Assembly (NCBI GenBank): GCA_963820035.1
Contig: CAWFYK010000005.1
Location: 310,001-374,000 of the forward strand
DNA length: 64,000 nucleotides
Source of the DNA: JAWWPG01 sp963820035
Lineage (GTDB): Bacteria; Actinomycetota; Actinomycetes; Propionibacteriales; Nocardioidaceae
Direction: 5' to 3'
This document shows positions 32,957 to 42,281 of this stretch, piece by piece. Positions within the stretch are counted from its first letter, which is position 1, and every line of letters begins with the position of its first letter. The translations under genes and the position numbers were made by a program. Under the pieces are notes generated by a model. It did not search any database, was not told the DNA's origin, and saw only the letters and a list, made by a program, of their open reading frames with translations.

Positions 32957-33886
32957 TCACGGTCGAGGGTCTGAGGTGAGCTCGATGAATGCCTCTTCGA
33001 GGCCGGCACCGGTGATCTCGAAGTCGCGAGCACCGGCGTACCGCGCGATGACGGCGCGGATCGCGGAGTCCGAGTCGAGTGACGTCAAGGTGACCGCATC
33101 GCCACGGATGTCGGCACTCGTCACGCCCGGCAGCGAGCCGAGCTCGGCGGCCGACGCGCCGTCGAGGGTGAACCTGACGAGCCGATGTCCGACGCGTGCC
33201 TTGATCTCCGTCGTCGGGCCGTCCGCCACGACGGTTCCCCGCGCCAACAGCACGATGCGGTCGGCGAAGCTGTCCGCCTCCTCGAGGTAGTGCGTCGCGA
33301 ACACGATCGTCCTGCCCCGTTGGGCGAAGTCGCGCATCGCGTCCCAGAAGGCGCGTCGGCTCTCGACGTCCATCGCCACCGTGGGCTCGTCGAGCACGAT
33401 GAGCGACGGGTTGCTGACGAGAGCCGACGCGAAGCGGACCCGCTGGCTCTGGCCTCCGGAGAGCTTCTCGGTTCGCCGGTCCATCACGTCGTGGAGCCCG
33501 GCCAGCTCGATCACCTGGTCCACTGGGAGCGGGTCCGGATAGAGCGAGCCCAGCAGGTGGATGTACTCGCGGACCGAGAGGTGCGAGATGAGGGAGCCGC
33601 TCTGCAGCATCGCACCGATCGCACCCTGTGCCACCGCCTTCACCGGTGGCATCCCGAAGAGGCTCACCGTGCCCGCGTCGGGAGTCGAAAGACCGAGCAG
33701 CATGTCGATCGTGGTCGACTTGCCGGCACCGTTAGGGCCGAGCAGGGCAACGGTCTCGCCGGGGGCGATGTCGAGGCTGACATCTCGGACCGCGCGGACC
33801 GGACCGAACGACTTGGACACCTGGTCGAGGCGAATTCCGGCCGTGAGGGATTCCGAGGTGAGGGTGGTCGCGGGTGCTGTCTCCAT
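32957..33886 (-). CDS. ABC transporter ATP-binding protein (ABC-2/drug export type)
   Basis: Energising subunit of the adjacent permease. Walker A GPNGAGKS at 50-57, signature LSGGQSQRVRFA, Walker B LIVLDEPTVAMD, switch His in FATHYLEEAD. The C-terminal 80 residues form the extra domain found in DrrA/CcmA-like ATPases. 309 residues. First gene of the four-gene operon; 81 nt separate it from the hydrolase gene upstream. Confidence 0.95.
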   Translation of the reverse strand: METAPATTLTSESLTAGIRLDQVSKSFGPVRAVRDVSLDIAPGETVALLGPNGAGKSTTIDMLLGLSTPDAGTVSLFGMPPVKAVAQGAIGAMLQSGSLISHLSVREYIHLLGSLYPDPLPVDQVIELAGLHDVMDRRTEKLSGGQSQRVRFASALVSNPSLIVLDEPTVAMDVESRRAFWDAMRDFAQRGRTIVFATHYLEEADSFADRIVLLARGTVVADGPTTEIKARVGHRLVRFTLDGASAAELGSLPGVTSADIRGDAVTLTSLDSDSAIRAVIARYAGARDFEITGAGLEEAFIELTSDPRP

Positions 33887-33967
33887 GACCCAAGCCTGGC
33901 TGGCGACCTGCCGACGGCGGTAGGCCGAGCCGCACGACTTCGCGGTGACGGATGTCAGGGGTCGGAC

Positions 33968-34762
33968 TCAGCGCGGACTGACGGACGAGAGCGGGCGCCG
34001 GAGGCCACCCGGGCCGAGGTCGTCGAAGCCGGCTACCACTGCCTTCGGCAGCTCCCCGTCTCCCGCGATCCCGAGCGGCACCCGGACGGCGAACCGATGC
34101 CAGAGCCGGCCTTTGGTGAGCAGGTCGTGGCGGCCACCCTCGAGCTCGAAGCGGGCGACCATCGCTCCCGCTCTTCGGAGCCGTTCGGCGTACGCCAGGC
34201 TGCCTGGAGCCGAGGTCATCCGGTCGGCGGTGCCGTGTGCGATGACGAACCGCTGGTCGCCCCGGACCGCCGGCAAGGGCTCGTCGGACGGCAGCCACGG
34301 AGCGAGAGCGCAGACCCCCGCGACGCGAGAATCCGCGGCCACGGCAAAGGCCGTGCGCCCGCCCATCGAGTGTCCGAGCAGCGTGACCCGGACGCCGGGA
34401 TGGCGGTCCGAGATGTCGTCGAGGGCCTCGCGGGCGTCGACCACCGGGTCGGCGTCGGCTCCGTTGAGGTGGTCGGCGTTCCATCCGCGCACCCGAAACT
34501 GGAGGAGATAGACCGCGGCGTTCCTGCTCTGCCGCCGGAGTCCGGCATACATATCGAGCATCCGCACGAAGGCGAGCTGGTTGACCGCCGTGGCGTCCGA
34601 GCTTCGCTCCCGGCCGCCGTGCAGCACCAACACCGCCGAGGTCGCTGTCGTCGCCGATCGAGGCAACCCGCCGCGGAGCACGGCCCGCTTCGGGCCGCTT
34701 GCGGTCACCGGCACCTCGTCACCCACCTGTCCTCGGACGTCGGCGCGTTGCCGGATCATCAC
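33968..34762 (-). CDS. alpha/beta hydrolase
   Basis: Serine hydrolase fold of 264 residues: SAVLVLHGG forms the oxyanion strand, LLGHSMGGRTAF holds the nucleophile Ser, VIAHGTADRM the acid Asp and ELEGGRHDLL the His. Substrate unknown. GTG 34762 is immediately followed by ATG 34759, either usable. Only 20 nt separate it from the divergent propeller-protein gene, so the two promoters must overlap the opposite coding start. Confidence 0.85.
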   Translation of the reverse strand: MMIRQRADVRGQVGDEVPVTASGPKRAVLRGGLPRSATTATSAVLVLHGGRERSSDATAVNQLAFVRMLDMYAGLRRQSRNAAVYLLQFRVRGWNADHLNGADADPVVDAREALDDISDRHPGVRVTLLGHSMGGRTAFAVAADSRVAGVCALAPWLPSDEPLPAVRGDQRFVIAHGTADRMTSAPGSLAYAERLRRAGAMVARFELEGGRHDLLTKGRLWHRFAVRVPLGIAGDGELPKAVVAGFDDLGPGGLRRPLSSVSPR

Positions 34763-34776
34763 GCGTTGCCTAGGGT
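34748..34776 (+). promoter_or_regulatory. leaderless promoter of the propeller-protein gene
   Basis: TTGCCG (34748-34753), a 17-nt spacer and TAGGGT (34771-34776) form a well-spaced -35/-10 pair; 6 nt later is the ATG at 34783. The -35 lies inside the start of the divergent hydrolase gene. Clearest example in the window of a leaderless promoter. Confidence 0.6.
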
Positions 34777-34782
34777 CAGCCT

Positions 34783-35874
34783 ATGGTCATTCGTCGTTCT
34801 GCGGTTGCTCTGGGCGCCGCTGCCCTGCTGGTCGGCTTCACGCTGCCGGCCCAGGCCCAGTCGCCGGCCCAGTCGCCGGCGCATTCTCCGGCCTCCTCGC
34901 AAAGCCCGCCACCGCGTGTCGGCTGGGTCGCCACGGACACGGGCAGCACGGAGGAGTTCCGCGGCCTGGCGGCCGTCAGCAAGAGCACGGCGTGGGTCAG
35001 CGGTGAGGCCGGATCCGTGTTGCGTACGACGGACCGCGGCGCGACGTGGCAGGACGTCTCACCAGCCGCGGCGGCCGGGCACGCTCTGCGCGACATCGAG
35101 GCGTTCGGCGCGAACCACGCCGTCACGCTGTCGATCGGCAAGGGCCGGCAGTCCCGGATCTGGCTGACGGACGACGGCGGCGAGACCTGGCAGCAGACGT
35201 TCCTCAACAAGGATCCGAACGCGTTCTACGACTGCATGGCCTTCTCCTCCGACGGCACGGGACTTGCGATGAGCGACCCGGTCGACGGCCGTTTCCGGCT
35301 GATCTCGAGCTCGGACCGCGGCAAGTCGTGGAGCCTGCTCACGCCCAAGCGGATGCCCAAGGCACTGAAGGTCGAGTTCGGCTTCGCGGCCTCCGGGACC
35401 TGCCTCGTCGCCGGGCCGGGGCACGAGTTCTGGATCGCCTCCGGAGGCACCCACCCGCGGGTGTTCCGCACGCTCAACGCGGGCGTGACCTGGACCGTCG
35501 CCAACACGCCGATCCGCGGCGGAGCGTCCGCCGGCATCTACTCGATCGCCTTCCGCAACGCGCAGCAGGGCGTCGCCGTCGGCGGCGACTACACCGACCC
35601 GACGAACCGCACGGCGGCGGCGGCGACGACAGCAGACGGCGGCGCGACCTGGGCACTGAGCAAGAAGCAGGTCTTCGGATACCGCTCGGGCGTGGCCTAC
35701 AAGTCGGACTCGGTGGTGATTGCGGTCGGCCCGACCGGCAGCGACATCAGCCGCGACGGTGGGAACAGCTGGCGCAACTTCGACCAGACGTCATACGACG
35801 GTGTTCAGTGTGCCTCGTCGTTCGCGTGCTGGGCGTCAGGTTCCAAGGGCGCTGTCTCCTATCTGAGCCACTAG
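34783..35874 (+). CDS. secreted YCF48/BNR-repeat beta-propeller protein
   Basis: Signal peptide (SAVALGAAALLVGFTLPAQA) followed by a short Ser/Pro/Gln/Ala repeat (SPAQSPAHSPASS). The mature part has repeated Asp-box-like motifs: TTDRGATWQDV, TDDGGETWQQ, SSDRGKSWSLL, TLNAGVTWTV, TADGGATWAL, SRDGGNSWRNF, giving about six or seven propeller blades. Such proteins are related to the photosystem II assembly factor YCF48 and to sialidase-like propellers; in heterotrophic actinobacteria their role is unknown. 363 residues. Confidence 0.82.
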   Translation: MVIRRSAVALGAAALLVGFTLPAQAQSPAQSPAHSPASSQSPPPRVGWVATDTGSTEEFRGLAAVSKSTAWVSGEAGSVLRTTDRGATWQDVSPAAAAGHALRDIEAFGANHAVTLSIGKGRQSRIWLTDDGGETWQQTFLNKDPNAFYDCMAFSSDGTGLAMSDPVDGRFRLISSSDRGKSWSLLTPKRMPKALKVEFGFAASGTCLVAGPGHEFWIASGGTHPRVFRTLNAGVTWTVANTPIRGGASAGIYSIAFRNAQQGVAVGGDYTDPTNRTAAAATTADGGATWALSKKQVFGYRSGVAYKSDSVVIAVGPTGSDISRDGGNSWRNFDQTSYDGVQCASSFACWASGSKGAVSYLSH

Positions 35875-35877
35875 CCG

Positions 35878-36351
35878 GTGGCGACCCCGGACTTCGTCCT
35901 CGAGCTGCGTACGAAGGTCGGTCATCAGCTGTTGTGGCTCTCCGGAGTGACGGCGGTCGTGCTCAGCGACAACCACGAGGTGCTGCTCACGCGTCGCCGC
36001 GACACCGGACGCTGGGCCCTGGTCGGCGGCATCCTCGAGCCGGGGGAGCAACCGGCCCGGGCTGTGGTGCGTGAGGTCCTCGAGGAGACGGGCGTGGTCG
36101 CGACCGTGGAGCGACTGAGCTCCTTCTGGGCCGGCGAGCCGATGGTGATCCCGACCAACGGCGACCAGGTGCAGTTTCTCGACCTGACCTTCCGCTGTCG
36201 CTTTGTGAGCGGGGAGGCTCGGGTGGCCGACGAGGAGAACTCCGCCGTCGGCTGGTTCCCGTTGGACGGGCTCCCGGATATGAAGGAGACGCACTACCAG
36301 CGCCTCGAGCACGCGAAACCGCCCGCGGGTCCGCCGTACTTCATCAGATAA
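35878..36351 (+). CDS. Nudix hydrolase
   Basis: Pyrophosphohydrolase of 157 residues with a complete Nudix box at 51-73 (G-X5-E-X7-REV-X-EE-X-GV), Gly51, Glu57, Arg65, Glu66, Glu69 and Glu70 all present. GTG start 3 nt after the previous stop, so probably cotranscribed. Similar actinobacterial proteins are annotated NUDIX domain-containing; substrate undetermined. Confidence 0.93.
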   Translation: MATPDFVLELRTKVGHQLLWLSGVTAVVLSDNHEVLLTRRRDTGRWALVGGILEPGEQPARAVVREVLEETGVVATVERLSSFWAGEPMVIPTNGDQVQFLDLTFRCRFVSGEARVADEENSAVGWFPLDGLPDMKETHYQRLEHAKPPAGPPYFIR

Positions 36352-36414
36352 CCGGTGGAAGGCCGGGCCCTTGCCGGATCGAGCCCCCCGCAACGCCATT
36401 GAGCCCGGTCATGG

Positions 36415-37284
36415 TCAACCTCCGGAGGTGTGTGGTGCGGGTGCGTCTGCCGCGTCCCGTTGGCGAACTGCCTCGTAGATCACGAGGGCTGCTGACGTTG
36501 CCACATTGAGTGAGTTGACCCGGCCGCGCATCGCGATCCTGGCCGTCCGGTGGGGCGGGGCACGCCAGGCGTCGCTGACCCCGGCATGCTCGGCGCCGAC
36601 GACGATCGCAGCTCCGCCCGTCAGGTCGAGGTCGGTGACGAGAGTATCGGTCTCGGGCGTCGCCACGACGACGCTGAGCCCCCTGTCGTGCAACCACTCG
36701 ATCGTGACGTCCGTGCCCGCCGACGCGATCGGGACCGCGAAGACCGTGCCTTTGCTCGCCCTTACCACGTTGGGGTTCCCCCAGTCGGTGACGGGGGAGG
36801 CGGCGATCACGGCGTCCACGCCGGCGGCATCCGCCGTGCGCAGCATCGCTCCGAGGTTTCCTGGTTTCTCGATGGACTCGGCCACCAGGACGAGTGGACA
36901 AGGTCCGAGCACGATGTCACCGAGCGGCCGCTCCGGGCTCGGTACGACGGCCAGCCAGCCGTCGGGGGACTCCCGGTAGGAGGCCCGTTCGAACGCACCG
37001 GCACCCAACCGGACGATCTCGACCCCGGCGTCGGTCAACCGTGACAGCAGCCCGGCTCGCGAGGCGCCGGGCCCCAGACCGGGGCAGTGGTAGAGCGTGC
37101 GCACTTTGACTCCGGCGTCGAGCGCCAGGGCGACCTCGTCGTAGCCCTCGACAAGCGTGAGACCCTCGCTGTCGCGCTGCCGCCGCTTGCGCAGACCGAC
37201 GAGCCACTTGACTCTCGGGTTGGCGGGGCTGGTGATGTCGTCGGCCGCGGCGGGAGGCGACCTGGGGTCGTCGGAGGGTGGCAT
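36415..37284 (-). CDS. SpoU-family (TrmH-type) RNA 2'-O-methyltransferase
   Basis: SPOUT-fold rRNA/tRNA ribose methyltransferase. The N-terminal substrate-binding domain has VKWLVGLRKRRQRDSEG and LVEGYDEVALAL; the catalytic knot has motif 1 ESIEKPGNLGAMLRTADAAG, motif 2 IVVGAEHAGVS and motif 3 RIAMRGRVNSLNVATSAAL. 289 residues. Substrate base cannot be assigned. It is divergent from rlmN, another RNA methylase, with 46 nt between the starts. Confidence 0.93.
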   Translation of the reverse strand: MPPSDDPRSPPAAADDITSPANPRVKWLVGLRKRRQRDSEGLTLVEGYDEVALALDAGVKVRTLYHCPGLGPGASRAGLLSRLTDAGVEIVRLGAGAFERASYRESPDGWLAVVPSPERPLGDIVLGPCPLVLVAESIEKPGNLGAMLRTADAAGVDAVIAASPVTDWGNPNVVRASKGTVFAVPIASAGTDVTIEWLHDRGLSVVVATPETDTLVTDLDLTGGAAIVVGAEHAGVSDAWRAPPHRTARIAMRGRVNSLNVATSAALVIYEAVRQRDAADAPAPHTSGG

Positions 37285-37330
37285 CGCACCCCACTATCGC
37301 GCATGAGCTGCGTGAGAGAATAGCGGCGCG

Positions 37331-38488
37331 ATGTCTCCCACCTCCGCTGAGCCCGCGAGTGCGCCAGGCCCGGGCACGACGCTGCCCCTGGTCTTCGACG
37401 AGCCCCGGCGCGCCCGGAAGCCGCCGAGGCATCTGGCGGACATGACCGGGGCCGAGCGACGCGCGGCTGTGGAGGCGGCCGGACTGCCGGGATTCAGGGC
37501 GGGCCAGGTCTCCCACCACTACTTCGCCCGGCTCGAGGACGACCCCGATCGGATGACCGACCTGCCGGCGGCTCTGCGCGAGCCGCTGGCCGCCGCGCTG
37601 CTCCCGCCGTTGCTGACTCCGCTGCACACAATGGAGGCGGACCGCGGGACGACACGCAAGACGCTGTGGCGCCTCCACGACGGCGCTCTGGTCGAGTCGG
37701 TCCTGATGCGCTACCCGTCGCGCGTGACGATGTGCGTGTCCTCACAAGCCGGTTGCGGGATGGCCTGCCCCTTCTGTGCCACCGGGCAAGGTGGGCTGCA
37801 GCGCAACATGAGCACCGGGGAGATCATCGAGCAGGTACTCGCGGGCGCCAGGTCTCTCGCCCGCGACGAGGTTCCCGGTGGTCCTGGCCGGGTCTCCAAC
37901 GTCGTCTTCATGGGGATGGGCGAGCCGCTCGCCAACTACCGGGCCGTCATCGACGCCGTACGCCGGATGACCGATCCCACCCCCGAGGGGCTCGGCATGT
38001 CGGCCAGAGGCGTGACCGTGTCAACGGTCGGGCTGGTGCCGAGGATGCGTCAGCTCATCGACGAGAACATCCCCGTCACCCTCGCGCTGTCCCTTCACGC
38101 GCCCGATGACGAGCTGCGCAACGAGCTGGTCCCGATCAACACCCGCTGGACCGTCCGGGAGGCGGTCGAGGCGGCCTGGGACTACGCCCGGGTCACGCGT
38201 CGCCGGGTGTCCATCGAGTACGCCATGATCAAGGACATCAACGACCAGGCGTGGCGGGCCGACCTGCTCGGCGACGTGCTGCGCTCCTACGGCGACTGGG
38301 GCTGGGTGCACGTGAACCTCATACCGCTCAACCCGACACCGGGGTCGAAGTGGACGGCGTCGCGGCCCGAGGACGAGGCCGAGTTCGTCAGACGACTCGA
38401 ACGCAAGGGAGTACCGACCACGGTGCGCGACACCCGAGGTCGTGAGATCGACGGGGCGTGCGGCCAGCTGGCCGCCTCGAACCAGTGA
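37331..38488 (+). CDS. rlmN: 23S rRNA (adenine2503-C2)/tRNA A37 methyltransferase RlmN
   Basis: Radical-SAM enzyme methylating A2503 of 23S rRNA. The cluster-binding CXXXCXXC is Cys142, Cys146, Cys149 (GCGMACPFC); GMGEPLANY, TVSTVGLVPRM and ALSLHAPDDELR follow; a conserved Cys near the C-terminus (DGACGQL) is the methyl-carrier/resolving residue. 385 residues. In actinobacteria rlmN commonly lies a few genes after cdsA. Confidence 0.97.
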   Translation: MSPTSAEPASAPGPGTTLPLVFDEPRRARKPPRHLADMTGAERRAAVEAAGLPGFRAGQVSHHYFARLEDDPDRMTDLPAALREPLAAALLPPLLTPLHTMEADRGTTRKTLWRLHDGALVESVLMRYPSRVTMCVSSQAGCGMACPFCATGQGGLQRNMSTGEIIEQVLAGARSLARDEVPGGPGRVSNVVFMGMGEPLANYRAVIDAVRRMTDPTPEGLGMSARGVTVSTVGLVPRMRQLIDENIPVTLALSLHAPDDELRNELVPINTRWTVREAVEAAWDYARVTRRRVSIEYAMIKDINDQAWRADLLGDVLRSYGDWGWVHVNLIPLNPTPGSKWTASRPEDEAEFVRRLERKGVPTTVRDTRGREIDGACGQLAASNQ

Positions 38489-38510
38489 CCTCGGCACCCC
38501 CGGTGGCTCG

Positions 38511-39341
38511 ATGACCATGGAGGCGCGTCGCCCGGCACTGGTGGTGTCCGACCTCGACGGAACGCTGCTGCGCAGCGACGGCACCGTATCTGCGCGGACG
38601 GTTCGTGCGGTCGAGGCGCTGCAACGGTCCGGCGTCCGCTTCGTGCTCGCGACCGCTCGCCCGCCGCGTTGGATGCACAGTCTGCTCGATGTCGTCGGAG
38701 AGCATGGCGTCGCGATCTGCTCCAACGGGGCGTTCACCTACGACGTCGCGGGGCGTGTCGTGCTGGCGGAGCGCACGATGGGCCGGGAGACCGTCATCGA
38801 GGTGGTGGCAGCGCTCCGGGAGCGGCTGCCGGCGATCTCCTTCGCCGTCGAGAGCCGGTCCGGCTTCGGCATGGAGCCGAGCTACCTCAATCTGCACGAC
38901 TCGCCGCCTGGCACTCCGGTCGCGGACATCGCCGAACTGCTCGATCCGCCGCCCGGGAAGCTGCTGGCCCGGGCTCCGGAGTCCGACGGCGACGAGTTTC
39001 TCACCACTGTGATCGACGTGGTCGGAGACCGCGCCATCGTCGCGTACTCCGGAGTCGGCGGTCTCGCAGAGATGAGCGCTCCCGGGGTCACGAAGGCGGC
39101 CGTGCTGGCCGACTGGTGCCGTGAGTGGGAGATCAAAGCCGCTGACGTGATGGCGTTCGGGGACATGCCCAACGACCTGCCGATGTTGCGGTGGGCCGGG
39201 ACGTCGTACGCCGTGGCGAACGCCCACCCCGACGTACGTGCGGCAGCGTCCCACACCTGTGCGAGCAACGACGAGGACGGCGTCGCGGCGGTGCTCGAAG
39301 AGCTCGTGGGTCTTGCGCCGGAGCGTGGCCCTGCGAGCTGA
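38511..39341 (+). CDS. Cof-type HAD-superfamily hydrolase
   Basis: Phosphatase of the HAD superfamily, type IIB. Motif I VVSDLDGTLL (nucleophile Asp14, Asp16), motif II VLATARPP, Lys in GVTKAAVL and motif IV AFGDMPNDLPML, with the cap domain between. 276 residues from ATG 38511; ATG 38517 is also possible. Such enzymes dephosphorylate sugar phosphates or flavin precursors; the substrate is not clear. Confidence 0.92.
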   Translation: MTMEARRPALVVSDLDGTLLRSDGTVSARTVRAVEALQRSGVRFVLATARPPRWMHSLLDVVGEHGVAICSNGAFTYDVAGRVVLAERTMGRETVIEVVAALRERLPAISFAVESRSGFGMEPSYLNLHDSPPGTPVADIAELLDPPPGKLLARAPESDGDEFLTTVIDVVGDRAIVAYSGVGGLAEMSAPGVTKAAVLADWCREWEIKAADVMAFGDMPNDLPMLRWAGTSYAVANAHPDVRAAASHTCASNDEDGVAAVLEELVGLAPERGPAS

Positions 39342-39386
39342 CCAACGTCCGGCGTGCCGATCGGTGAACCTCTGAGAGACTTGTCC

Positions 39387-40934
39387 ATGACCGAGGACCG
39401 GGCGCAGGATCGTCCTTCGGCCCTGGTGACGGGGTCGACGGGCTATATCGGGGGCCGGCTCATCCCGGCCCTCCTCGAAGCCGGCTTCAGGGTCCGGGCG
39501 CTGGCTCGCCATCCGGAGCGGCTGCGCGATCGGGAGTGGCACGACGAGGTGGAGATCGCCGAGGGCGACGCCACCGACGATGACGACCTGCGCGGGGCGC
39601 TGACGGACGTCGATGTCGCCTACTACCTGATCCACGCGCTGGGCACCGGGGCGACGTTCGCCGACCGTGACCGCCAGACGGCGGAGACGTTCGCGAAGGC
39701 TGCCGCCGAGGTGCGGCTCGGACGGATCGTCTATCTGGGCGGGCTCTTCCCCGAGGGGCAGGAGCTCTCGGCGCACCTTGCCTCGCGCAAGGAGGTGGGT
39801 GACATCCTCGCGGTGAGCGGGGTGCCGACCACCGTCCTGCGGGCCGCCGTGATCATCGGCAGTGGGTCCGCGTCGTTCGAGATGCTCCGCTACCTCACCG
39901 AGCGGCTCCCCGTCATGGTGACCCCCACATGGCTCGACAACCGGATCCAGCCGATCGCCGTCCGCGACGTGCTCCACTACCTGGTGGGATCGGCGAGCAT
40001 GCCTGCCGAGGTGAGCCGCGCCTTCGACATCGGCGGGCCGGACGTGCTCACCTACCGCGAGATGATGCAGCGCTACGCGCGGGTCGCCGGGTTGCCGAAG
40101 CGGCGGATCCAGACGGTGCCGCTGCTGACCCCGTCGCTGTCGAGCCACTGGGTGGGACTTGTGACTCCGGTGCCCAACAGCATCGCCCGGCCACTCGTCG
40201 ACAGCCTGGTCCACGAGGTGGTGTGCAAGGAGCACGACATCGACGACTATGTGGAGCAGCCCGCAGGTGGGCCGACCGGTTTCGACCGCGCCGTGGAGCT
40301 GGCGCTGGCCAAGATCCGCGACCTCGAGGTGGTGAGCTCGTGGACCTCGGCCGCGACGCCAGGGGCGCCGAGCGACCCCTTTCCGAGTGACCCGGACTGG
40401 TCGGGAGGCTCGCTCTCGGTCGACAGTCGGGAACGTGTCGTGGAGGCCACAGCCGACGTGCTGTGGGAGGTCATCGAGGGGATCGGTGGGGAGACCGGTT
40501 GGTACTCGTGGGGGCTCGGCTGGCGGGCGCGTGGCGTCATGGACAAGCTGATGGGGGGACCGGGCCTTCGTCGTGGCCGGCGTAACCCGCTCCACCTGTC
40601 GGTAGGTGACTCACTCGACTGGTGGCGCGTGGAGGAACGGGACCCGCCGCGGTTGTTGCGGCTGCGCGCGGAGATGCGGATGCCCGGCTCGGCGTGGCTC
40701 GAGCTCTCGACCGACACCGACGCCGAAGGCCGGACGATCTTCCGGCAGCGAGCGCTCTTCCACCCGCGCGGGTTGCCCGGACACCTCTACTGGCTGGTCA
40801 TCGCGCCGTTCCACGGGATCGTCTTCGGCGGCATGCAGCGCAACATCGCCCGGGCGGCGGAGAACCGCGCCGAGGCCGTCAGTGCGGCGGAGTCGGCCCC
40901 GGCGCCCCCGGAGCCGCACCCGACGACGCGCTGA
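39387..40934 (+). CDS. NAD(P)-binding SDR-type protein with C-terminal DUF2867 domain
   Basis: The N-terminal 310 residues are an atypical short-chain dehydrogenase/NmrA-like Rossmann domain (LVTGSTGYIGGRLIPALLE, RIVYLGGLFP). The C-terminal 180 residues match DUF2867 (VEATADVLWEVIEGIGGETGWYSW, DWWRVEERDPPRLLRLRAEMR, HPRGLPGHLYW), a START-like fold. This fusion is frequent in actinobacteria and cyanobacteria but uncharacterised. ATG 39387 is chosen because the preceding residues are unconserved. Confidence 0.88.
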   Translation: MTEDRAQDRPSALVTGSTGYIGGRLIPALLEAGFRVRALARHPERLRDREWHDEVEIAEGDATDDDDLRGALTDVDVAYYLIHALGTGATFADRDRQTAETFAKAAAEVRLGRIVYLGGLFPEGQELSAHLASRKEVGDILAVSGVPTTVLRAAVIIGSGSASFEMLRYLTERLPVMVTPTWLDNRIQPIAVRDVLHYLVGSASMPAEVSRAFDIGGPDVLTYREMMQRYARVAGLPKRRIQTVPLLTPSLSSHWVGLVTPVPNSIARPLVDSLVHEVVCKEHDIDDYVEQPAGGPTGFDRAVELALAKIRDLEVVSSWTSAATPGAPSDPFPSDPDWSGGSLSVDSRERVVEATADVLWEVIEGIGGETGWYSWGLGWRARGVMDKLMGGPGLRRGRRNPLHLSVGDSLDWWRVEERDPPRLLRLRAEMRMPGSAWLELSTDTDAEGRTIFRQRALFHPRGLPGHLYWLVIAPFHGIVFGGMQRNIARAAENRAEAVSAAESAPAPPEPHPTTR

Positions 40935-40937
40935 GCA

Positions 40938-41903
40938 TCACCAGGCCTGGGCCAGCAGGTCGGCCAGCAGCTCCTCTGGGTCGACCTCGAGCCCGCGGGA
41001 GACGAACCACTGGCAGACGTTGCGGCAGTCCCGCAGCATGAAGTCCACGCCGTTCGGGTTGCCCACGATGTCGACGACCTGCGGAAGGTCGATGATCACC
41101 AGCCGGTCGCCCTGGGCCAAGATGTTGTAGGGCGAGAGGTCGCCATGGGCGAGATGGTTACGGGCGAAAACACCCATCGCATCGCGTAGCTGCTCGAGGT
41201 AGCCCTCGAGGGTGGTCCGGTCGGGACGCACCTGGGCCAGCCGGGGCGCGGCGGCCCCGTCGACCTCGATGTACTCCATCAGGATCTCGGTGCCGTCGAG
41301 CTGGACCGGATAGGGGACCGGCACCCCCTGCGCCCACAATGCGCAGAGAGCGCCGAACTCGTGCATCGCCCACTGCCCGGAGGCCATCTCGCGTCCCACC
41401 GCGGTGCCCTTGGCGATCGCTCGCTGGTCGCGGCTGCGGCGTACGCGCCGTCCCTCGACGTAACCGGCATCGCGGTGGAAGTTGCGGTGCTCGGTACTCC
41501 GGTAGCGCTTGGAGGCGAGCAGGGCTGAAGGGCCGTCGGGAACGCCGCGTTCGATGAGGAACACGTCGGCTTCCTTGCCGGTCTTGAGGATGCCGAGCTC
41601 GGTGTCGATCGCGCCGTCCTCGGTGATCACCCAGTCGGGTCGCGGCTCCGGCCCGTGGGCACCCTTCTCGACCGAGGACCAGGTCGACCATCGCTGGTCC
41701 TCGGCGAGGTCGTCGGTGGCGAAGAAGACGAAGTCCTCCAGGGCGAACGGGCCGTTCACGAGCTGAAGGTCGGCACCGTCGGCAGGACCGTCGGCGCGGT
41801 CGGTGACGTCACCGCCGTCAGGGGGGTTGATGACGTTGGACGGTGACTCTGCGTACCAGCTGTATGCGTCTGTGCTGATGGCGTCGTACGTGGGGTTGTG
41901 CAT
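40938..41903 (-). CDS. RIO1-family atypical protein kinase
   Basis: Kinase-like protein of 321 residues. ILKTGKEADVFLIERG is the nucleotide-binding loop, ASKRYR carries the ATP-binding Lys, HGDLSPYNIL is the catalytic loop and IIDLPQVVD the metal-binding motif, all RIO1 features. Bacterial RIO kinases have no firmly known role. ATG 41903 is preferred; upstream in-frame codons are not conserved. Its 3' end faces the SDR gene with 3 nt between stops. Confidence 0.9.
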   Translation of the reverse strand: MHNPTYDAISTDAYSWYAESPSNVINPPDGGDVTDRADGPADGADLQLVNGPFALEDFVFFATDDLAEDQRWSTWSSVEKGAHGPEPRPDWVITEDGAIDTELGILKTGKEADVFLIERGVPDGPSALLASKRYRSTEHRNFHRDAGYVEGRRVRRSRDQRAIAKGTAVGREMASGQWAMHEFGALCALWAQGVPVPYPVQLDGTEILMEYIEVDGAAAPRLAQVRPDRTTLEGYLEQLRDAMGVFARNHLAHGDLSPYNILAQGDRLVIIDLPQVVDIVGNPNGVDFMLRDCRNVCQWFVSRGLEVDPEELLADLLAQAW

Positions 41904-42281
41904 CTGGTGAGTGCTCCTCGAGCATCGTGAGGGCACTCGGCGGATCAGCCTCTGAGCGACCTCGGGAATCTGGGGACGGAAACGGTCCCGCTGACAGCGG
42001 TAGACACTTTCGACGCCTCCTTAGGTCGCATCGGACCGCGAGTGTCGCGGCCGGCGCCCATCTTCGTCCAGCCGGGATCGCCCTGGCAACTGGTTTTCTG
42101 CCACGTGGGCCCGCCGCGGCGGCGCATCCCGCGGTGACCCGACGCGCTGCCCGCGTAGCCCGGCGCGTCAGCGCTCGATCGCCCGGACGCGCTCGTATGA
42201 CGCCTGGGCCGAACGTCCCGCTCGGCGCGTGACTCGCGGCCCTAGCCTGCCGACCGCGGCCGCGGGATCGTCGAGGTGTCA
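41904..42281. other. 378-bp non-coding gap between divergent RIO kinase and stress protein genes
   Basis: No supported gene. At 42206-42219 GGGCCGAACGTCCC resembles the mycobacterial DosR box (11 of 14 positions of GGGACTWWAGTCCC), about 115 bp before the stress protein start. Nothing else recognised. Confidence 0.4.

Noticed and set aside
33185..35167. Large plus-strand open frame opposite the ABC ATPase and hydrolase
   Set aside because: Antisense to two well-supported genes, Arg/Pro/Ala-rich with no motif.
41927..42232. Small plus-strand frame in the gap before the first stress protein
   Set aside because: Arg/Ala-rich without conserved features or ribosome binding site; treated as non-coding.
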